This document shows positions 58,454 to 64,000 of a stretch of 64,000 nt of DNA, in pieces. A program made the position numbers and the translations under genes. Positions within the stretch are counted from its first letter, which is position 1. Each line of letters starts with the position of its first letter. Origin of the DNA: Avena insularis (Eukaryota; Streptophyta; Magnoliopsida; Poales; Poaceae); assembly GCA_023614405.1 (NCBI GenBank), contig CM042691.1, positions 169,170,927-169,234,926 on the forward strand, in the 5' to 3' direction. The notes beneath the pieces were generated by a model. It was given only the letters and a program-made list of their open reading frames with translations, made no database searches and had not been told where the DNA came from.

Positions 58454-60108
58454 TGTAGGGTTCGCAGCATAGAAAACAAAAAAATTCCTACGATGTGAAC
58501 TATGTACCAAGATCTATCTATTAGATACAAACAAAGGGCGGATGTATATCCGTAGAGAACATACCCTTGAAGACCGACAAAGCTTAACGAGTTCAACTCA
58601 TGGTTGATGTAGACGATCTCTTGCCGATCTCAAGATCGAGAGGAAGTCCTAGCGCCGCAAATCAGCAGCGTATCCGTGCTCGCACACACGTTCGAGGCAC
58701 CGAGCAACCTCCGCCTCCTCGCTCCAGCGATGCAGCAGAAGCACAACTCTTTCTTGCCGAATAGCCACCGGGAACATGTATCTCGCTAGTCCGAGACCAT
58801 GGGGGATAAATTCTAGAGGGGGAGAGAGATCCTTCACGAGGAGGTGTGAGTGAGAAGTGAGAGGAGGGGCTCCTTTTATAGGAGGAGGGGGGCACCCAAG
58901 GGGGTGGCCACCGGCCATGGGGGATGCCCCCTCCCCTCCTTCATTCATGTGGGTGGACACTCCACTCACAAAAATCCATTCATATGCCTCCACTCAAAAT
59001 CCCACTCAAACTTGCCATTAAATTTCCACCAAATTTAATGCAAACTCTCATTAAATAAAACTCTTTTATTTTATTCAGCATTTTGTCAATTACTTTAATG
59101 ATAAACATTCACAAATAACCCCTTGCTAGAATTCTATTTCACATGCATAACCACTTTATGCAATTTGACCCGAAAACCTGTTTCGATATCTAGTGAAATA
59201 AATTCCTGCGCTTGTTCATTCTTTCGGCATGAAACTTTTGCCCCAATTGGATGTCGGTGTCTCTTAAGTGTGTCACCCTACGGTTAGTGAATAATGCGGA
59301 CATGATCGAGACCCCTCTCGGATCAATAATCAGAAGCGGGATCTGGAGACCCATACTGACTCCCACACATTCAACGATGACTTTCTTGTGATCGTCGGAA
59401 CCTTTTACGCTAGTATCTTAATCCCTTTGTTTCACGATATATTACATGTTCGAGATTCGATCATCGGTATCTCCATACCTAGTTTGATCTCGTTACTGAC
59501 ATGCACTCTTTTCTTGTTCCCGTGATATGACATTCTAGTGATCAAATCACTTGCTTGCAAGCTAATCAATGTGATATCACCGAGAGGGCCCAGAGTATAT
59601 CTATCTGTCATCGGGATGAACAAATTCCACTATCGATCCATGAGCCTCAACATAACACTTTATTAGTTCTGAATCCATCTTTATAATCATCCTGTTACGG
59701 TGTGACGTTTGATGTTATCAAGAAACTCTTCCGGTGTTAGTGATTGACATGATCTCATGGTATAAGGATTAGGATCACTTCGTAAGTTGTTATAGCAATA
59801 TAAACTCAATGACTTTGATCGTAATGCTATACTTCGGATGAATTTTCATCACACCATTACACTAATGTTGTGATCCCGTTATTAACAACATCCAATGTCC
59901 ATGATCAGGAAACCTTGATCATCTTGTTAATCAACTAGCTAGTTTATGAGAGAGGCATAACTAGGAACTTTCTGTTTGTTTATTAAACGCACATGTATTA
60001 ATGTTTCCGTATTAATACAATTATAGCATGCAAAATAAACATCTATCATATACTTGGAATACACATAATAAACACTTTATTATTGCCTCTCAGGGCATAT
60101 TCCCTTCA
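58454..60108 (-). repeat. 5' LTR of the copia element
   Basis: 1655 bp, TGTAGGGTTCGCAGC to CATATTCCCTTCA (plus strand). Confidence 0.93.
58870..58882 (-). promoter_or_regulatory. TATA box of the copia 5' LTR
   Basis: CCTATAAAAGGAGC on the minus strand. The same motif stands at 52194-52206 in the other LTR. The position in mid-LTR fits the known promoter place of BARE-1/Angela-type elements. Confidence 0.6.
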
Positions 60109-60409
60109 CTAGAACCTCCCATTCAACCCCGAGGAGCGGATGAAGATGAGCCGACTATCCTCAGAAGTTGCTTCAACTTATTCATGCTATGGCCAAAGAG
60201 CAAGATTGTTTTGGGGACGACCGGGGCCATCACCCCACCGGCAACAGCACCCCTATTGTGCCAGCGCCAAGCCAAGCCAACCCATGCCACCGCTACCGCC
60301 GTCACCTCCACGAGGTGGGTCATATGATTTATGTTGATGATATTCTCATGGTGTAGGATACGAACGAGGGCAACAAATATGACGATGTCGATCAGTTCTT
60401 CAACACTCA
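60109..60409 (+). pseudogene. CACTA second ORF, right copy (continuation after the copia)
   Basis: Resumes at the target duplication CTAGA with EPPIQPRGADEDEPTILRS and ends at FFNTH, collinear with 11009-11315 of the left copy. It is interrupted at 60410 by the next LTR; ACTCA at 60405-60409 is the likely left half of that element's target duplication. Confidence 0.75.
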
Positions 60410-63400
60410 TGTAACATCCCAAAATTTTCCAAATTTTGAAATGTGAAAAATAAATAAACACATAAATGATTGTTGAAATTTAGGGTGAAAAGAAACTTTT
60501 TGTTTCTAAATGGAAACATCAAAACCCTACTTGAACAAACTTTGAAGAAAATAGAATCCAACAAATTTCAATCAAGTGAAATGCATTCATCAATAAATGT
60601 AATCTTAAAATTTAAACACTTGGAAAATAAACCAAAACTCAAAAACCTTAATGAAAGAAAAAACATTTCCAAGATATCTCAAAGACTATGGATTTGATCC
60701 ATATAAAAATTTAGCAACAAACATTTATAATTGATCAAAAATGATAAATTTAATATGAAAATATTATAAAACCATAGAAATTGATTTCATTTAATTTGGA
60801 GCCATAGATAAAAACTTATGAATATTATAAGATAAAGAAATATATTCCAAAGCTAATAAAGCCCTTATCTTAAATCCATGCCAAATTGTGAGCAAAATAA
60901 TCCTAAAGATATATAAAAGGACAAACAAATATTAAATAAAATTATACAAATTGGAATCACCAATTTTGGATCTATAAATAAAAAGATATGGATTTTATAA
61001 GATAAAGAAATAAATAAATAAATAAGGAATATTTAGAAGACAATCTAAATATTGAGTTAAATCCATAAGCAAATGGAATAAAGATAATCCAAATCCAAAT
61101 AAAATAAATGGATAAAGAATATTCAAATAATAACATATAGGATTAAACCATATCCTAATTATATTTGAATAAAGATAAAATCCCTAATAAAAATGGTTAA
61201 TTAAATCATGGCAAAATAATAAGTGGAATTTCCCTAGGTGGATATAAAAGTTATTTAATTAACTTAAATGGAATAAAAGAATCATTTGAATAAAAATTTA
61301 TATGGAATTAAAATCATATTTGATTTTATTTGAATAAAGACAATTGCCCAATTTAAATGATTATCAAATTATATTAAAAATATTTCAAAGTGAATTATTG
61401 CACTATGGATAAATAAAACCTACTGAAAAAGGTTTGGTGAAAATTTGAATTTAAATAATAGTTTAAAAATATAATTAAAATCCTATTTAAAATAAAGGCA
61501 AGTGCCTATTTTAAATAAATAATAAACCATATGTGAGTAAAATAATTATTCTAAAATGGACTTAAATACATATTTGAAACAAGTATAGAAACATACTGAA
61601 TGTTTAGAAAAGATTTGAAAAAGAAGTCTGAATTCAAAATGATAGTTTGAATTCAAAATAGAATATCAAAACAGAAAAAGAGAAAAGAAAACAGAAAAAA
61701 AATGGAAAAGAACCCAACCCACTAACCAGGCCCAACTAACAGCCATCATCCCACCCGGGCCACTCTCTCCCCTCCCCACAAATCTTTCTCACCCGCGTTC
61801 ACCCCACCCCCTCTCTCTGACCACGTGACCCCACGACCACGTCATCATCTTCTCTAGCACGCTGACCCTGCCCCCATCCCCTCCTAGCCGTTTCTGCCGA
61901 TGATCAATCCCCGTCAATACGCTTTAATGCCGCCAGTAATTCCTTCCTCGACCATGCGTACTAAATCGCCTCCCTCCTCTCCTCCTTTCCCCTTAGTCAC
62001 CATGCCCAATGAGCCCCTAGGCTGGACGAATTCCCCCTTGCTCCGCCACTGCCTCCGATGAGCTTCCGTACAAATTCTGGCGAAGCCAGACCCTCCCTGG
62101 CCCCCTAGTGCATGCTAGCTTACTCGCCAGTACCTCGCGCACCTTCCAGCAACCTCAGCTAGCCCGCGCGTGCTTCGGAACGTCGGCAAGAACAACGTCT
62201 ACCCGCCACCGTATCCTGCCACAACTCCGGCGAGTTCTCCACGTAAGCCCCGACCACCCCTTCTCTCCAAATGATACTCCTGCAGTCATCGTCCCCGTGC
62301 GCATCTAACACCACTATTTTCTTGCTTTGGCGTGGTCCATAGCCTCGCCAACATCGACTACCGTGTGAACCCATCATCAGCAACCACTCCGACGAGAGAT
62401 TGCCGACCCGTCTATGCGCCCCTGTCCCCGCGACGACCACCTCGAGCTTCAGCACGTCGCGGTGAACTCAGTAAGCATCTCCCCCTCTCCCGCTGCTTCA
62501 GCGTACCATCGGCAGATCGCCGCATTCACTCACCGGCCAGATCATGGTCAGTGTGTTGTCAGCCGTTAGATCCAGATCCAGTGGTTGAGTTAGAACACTT
62601 AAACAAAACGTTATCTTTTGATCTGGGCCTCTCAGATCTAATTAGATCCAACGCTCAACGTAGCGTGATCCTCACGGACCGGTACCAGCCAATGAGGTTG
62701 TGACACGTAGCCAGACTCGGGTTTTAAAAACAGATTTGATCCTATTATATGTTTGAATTTGTAAATTCCATAACTTTTGATCTACACGTCCAAATTTTGC
62801 AAACTTTATATCAATGGAATCAGCAAAAAGAATACTATCCAAAAATGTTATTTGTTTAATGAATTGCTTCTGTAAAATTGGTTGTTTTTGCAAAAACTTG
62901 TTTAGGCATGTTTTGAATATAAAAATTATTCTAGAAATGTTTTTAGAATAAAATCTTTTGTAAATGGTTTATTTTGAACTTACTGACCATAGAAACCAGC
63001 TTTGGTATTTAAAAATATATTTTGTGACACTTAGGAATAAATCTTTGAATAAAATCATTTCTAGTTACATAAAAATATTGTTTATGTTTAAAAATGCTTT
63101 CTGAGTAAAACCTTTTGAAAATGGTTTGAATTAAACTCTCTGACCCTAAACACCAATTTTTGAGATTTAAAAATATATTTGGTGAACCCTGGAAAAATTA
63201 TTACTTTGTTTAAAGGCATTTCCAACAAAATAAAATATTACTTTGGTATAAAAATGATTTATAGGTCAAAAGGTTTAATATTAAACACTTGACCTTAAAA
63301 CACTAACGTTTGTGTTTAAAACTATATTTGTCAAACACTAGAAATTATTACTTTGATTAAACCCTTTTTAACAAAACAAAAATGATTTAAAGTGGCCATT

Positions 63401-64000
63401 CTCACTAACATAATATCAAATGGTTTTGCCACTTTTTGTAAATGAACAATAGGTGTTTTAAAATGTTTATAACCTATTAGAAACCACTTTTTCAAATAAA
63501 AAATCTTTGGCATGCTTACATGCATTGCTTTGGTTTTACTATTCTATGTGTTGAATTGTTTGAATGCTAGATTGAATTTGTGCCTTTATTGAATTGTAGT
63601 GAAATTTGAAGAGTGTGACTATTTCAAAGATCAAGGAGTGAACTTATATTCTCTACCAAAAAGGCAAGTGGTGCTTCATACTTTTGTCCTATTATTTTCA
63701 CTATGCATTAGTGATATTTCTAAGTAAGACTTGCATGGAATTTTCTAAGTATAAACTATGCCATGAGAAATCCTAGTAGATGAAACCTTAGTAGAATTTT
63801 CCTAAGTTAAGATTCCTACTACTATCATGCTTAGCTTAGCTAGTAGAAAACAAGGGTGGATTATATTCATGCTATGTAATATATCTAAGTCAAGGACTTG
63901 TGTTTTGTTTAATAAAACAACTATGTGAATGAATCACCTGGGTGGAATGGTATTGCTTGGATGGATTTTTGTTGAGTGGTTACACAAGGCCAGGGGACTG
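60410..64000 (+). mobile_element. Start of a long LTR-like element, right part outside the window
   Basis: Begins TGTAACATCCCAAAATTTTCC directly after the CACTA ORF. It has an AT-rich arm to 61720, a GC-rich core at 61720-62700, then AT-rich sequence to the end. The order and the TGTARCATCCC start resemble the 6.5-kb element at 34936-41439 read on its minus strand, though the sequence is different. Open frames in the core (for example 62332-62703) have no recognisable domain. No gag or pol was reached. Confidence 0.6.

Larger units (their letters stand above)
51777..60108 (-). mobile_element. Ty1/copia element of the Angela/BARE-1 type, near complete
   Basis: 8.3 kb with LTRs 51777-53428 (3') and 58454-60108 (5'), flanked by CTAGA (51772-51776, 60109-60113). 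Minus-strand order: gag, protease, integrase, RT, RNase H, the copia order. The LTR start on the minus strand, TGAAGGGAATATGCCCTGA, resembles Angela/BARE-1/WIS LTRs. A hand count over about 490 aligned LTR bases gives roughly 17 differences. It sits only in the right duplication copy. Confidence 0.93.
36573..60409. repeat. Right copy of the segmental duplication
   Basis: Partner of 1-11315. It is longer because it keeps the second gag-pol set (42.6-46.7 kb) and later received a copia at 51777-60108. It ends where another LTR begins at 60410. Confidence 0.85.

Noticed and set aside
62332..62703. 123-codon frame in the GC core of the last element
   Set aside because: No domain, Arg/Pro/Ser-rich composition typical of GC-rich chance frames, overlapped by an opposite-strand frame of similar length.

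Overview
The window reads as intergenic DNA of a large, repeat-rich grass genome, most likely Triticeae (wheat, barley, rye or a relative). The evidence is nested Ty3/gypsy, Ty1/copia (Angela/BARE-1-like) and CACTA (En/Spm) elements, a Stowaway MITE, plant-type primer-binding sites matching initiator Met-tRNA, and plant splice signals. No intact host gene was found. Nearly every coding trace belongs to a transposable element, and most are broken by stops and frameshifts.

Layout. (a) 1-11773 is the left copy of a segmental duplication: part of a long LTR-like element (1-4883), the protease-gag-5' LTR end of a Tekay-like gypsy chromovirus (4884-8638, minus strand), and the second-ORF region of a CACTA element (8639-11773). 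(b) 11774-13503 is a truncated Athila-type gypsy 5' end. (c) 13504-22747 is unclassified repeat-derived DNA split by a complete 7.9-kb CACTA element (CACTA-1, 14356-22225, minus strand, 3-bp ACA target duplication). (d) 22748-23589 is an LTR fragment broken by a second CACTA (CACTA-2, from 23590, plus strand), which lacks a clear right end. (e) 28431-30239 is gene-like DNA with a candidate first exon, a signal-peptide-like stub and a Stowaway MITE. (f) 30245-49351 is one gypsy insertion with a GGAGT target duplication. It holds two gag-pol sets between a single pair of LTRs, plus a nested 6.5-kb element (34936-41439). (g) 49352-60409 is the right copy of the CACTA second-ORF region, split by a full Angela-like copia (51777-60108, CTAGA target duplication). 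(h) 60410-64000 is the start of another long LTR that runs out of the window.

Order of events read from nesting: the CACTA second ORF decayed, then the gypsy inserted (GGAGT), then the 6.5-kb element inserted into a protease gene (GTCTT), then the block was duplicated (position 1 pairs with 36573, 11315 with 60409), then the copia and the last LTR entered only the right copy. The Athila fragment is present only in the left copy.

The most unusual content is in CACTA-1. It carries four tandem 93-nt foldbacks whose stems differ between units at paired positions. On the transposon's coding strand most of the imperfect pairs become G-U wobbles. Next to them is a small uninterrupted ORF with an RNase H1 N-terminal/viroplasmin-like domain and a hydrophobic tail. 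The other unusual structure is the gypsy element with duplicated gag-pol. All identities and differences were judged by eye; no search or alignment was run.
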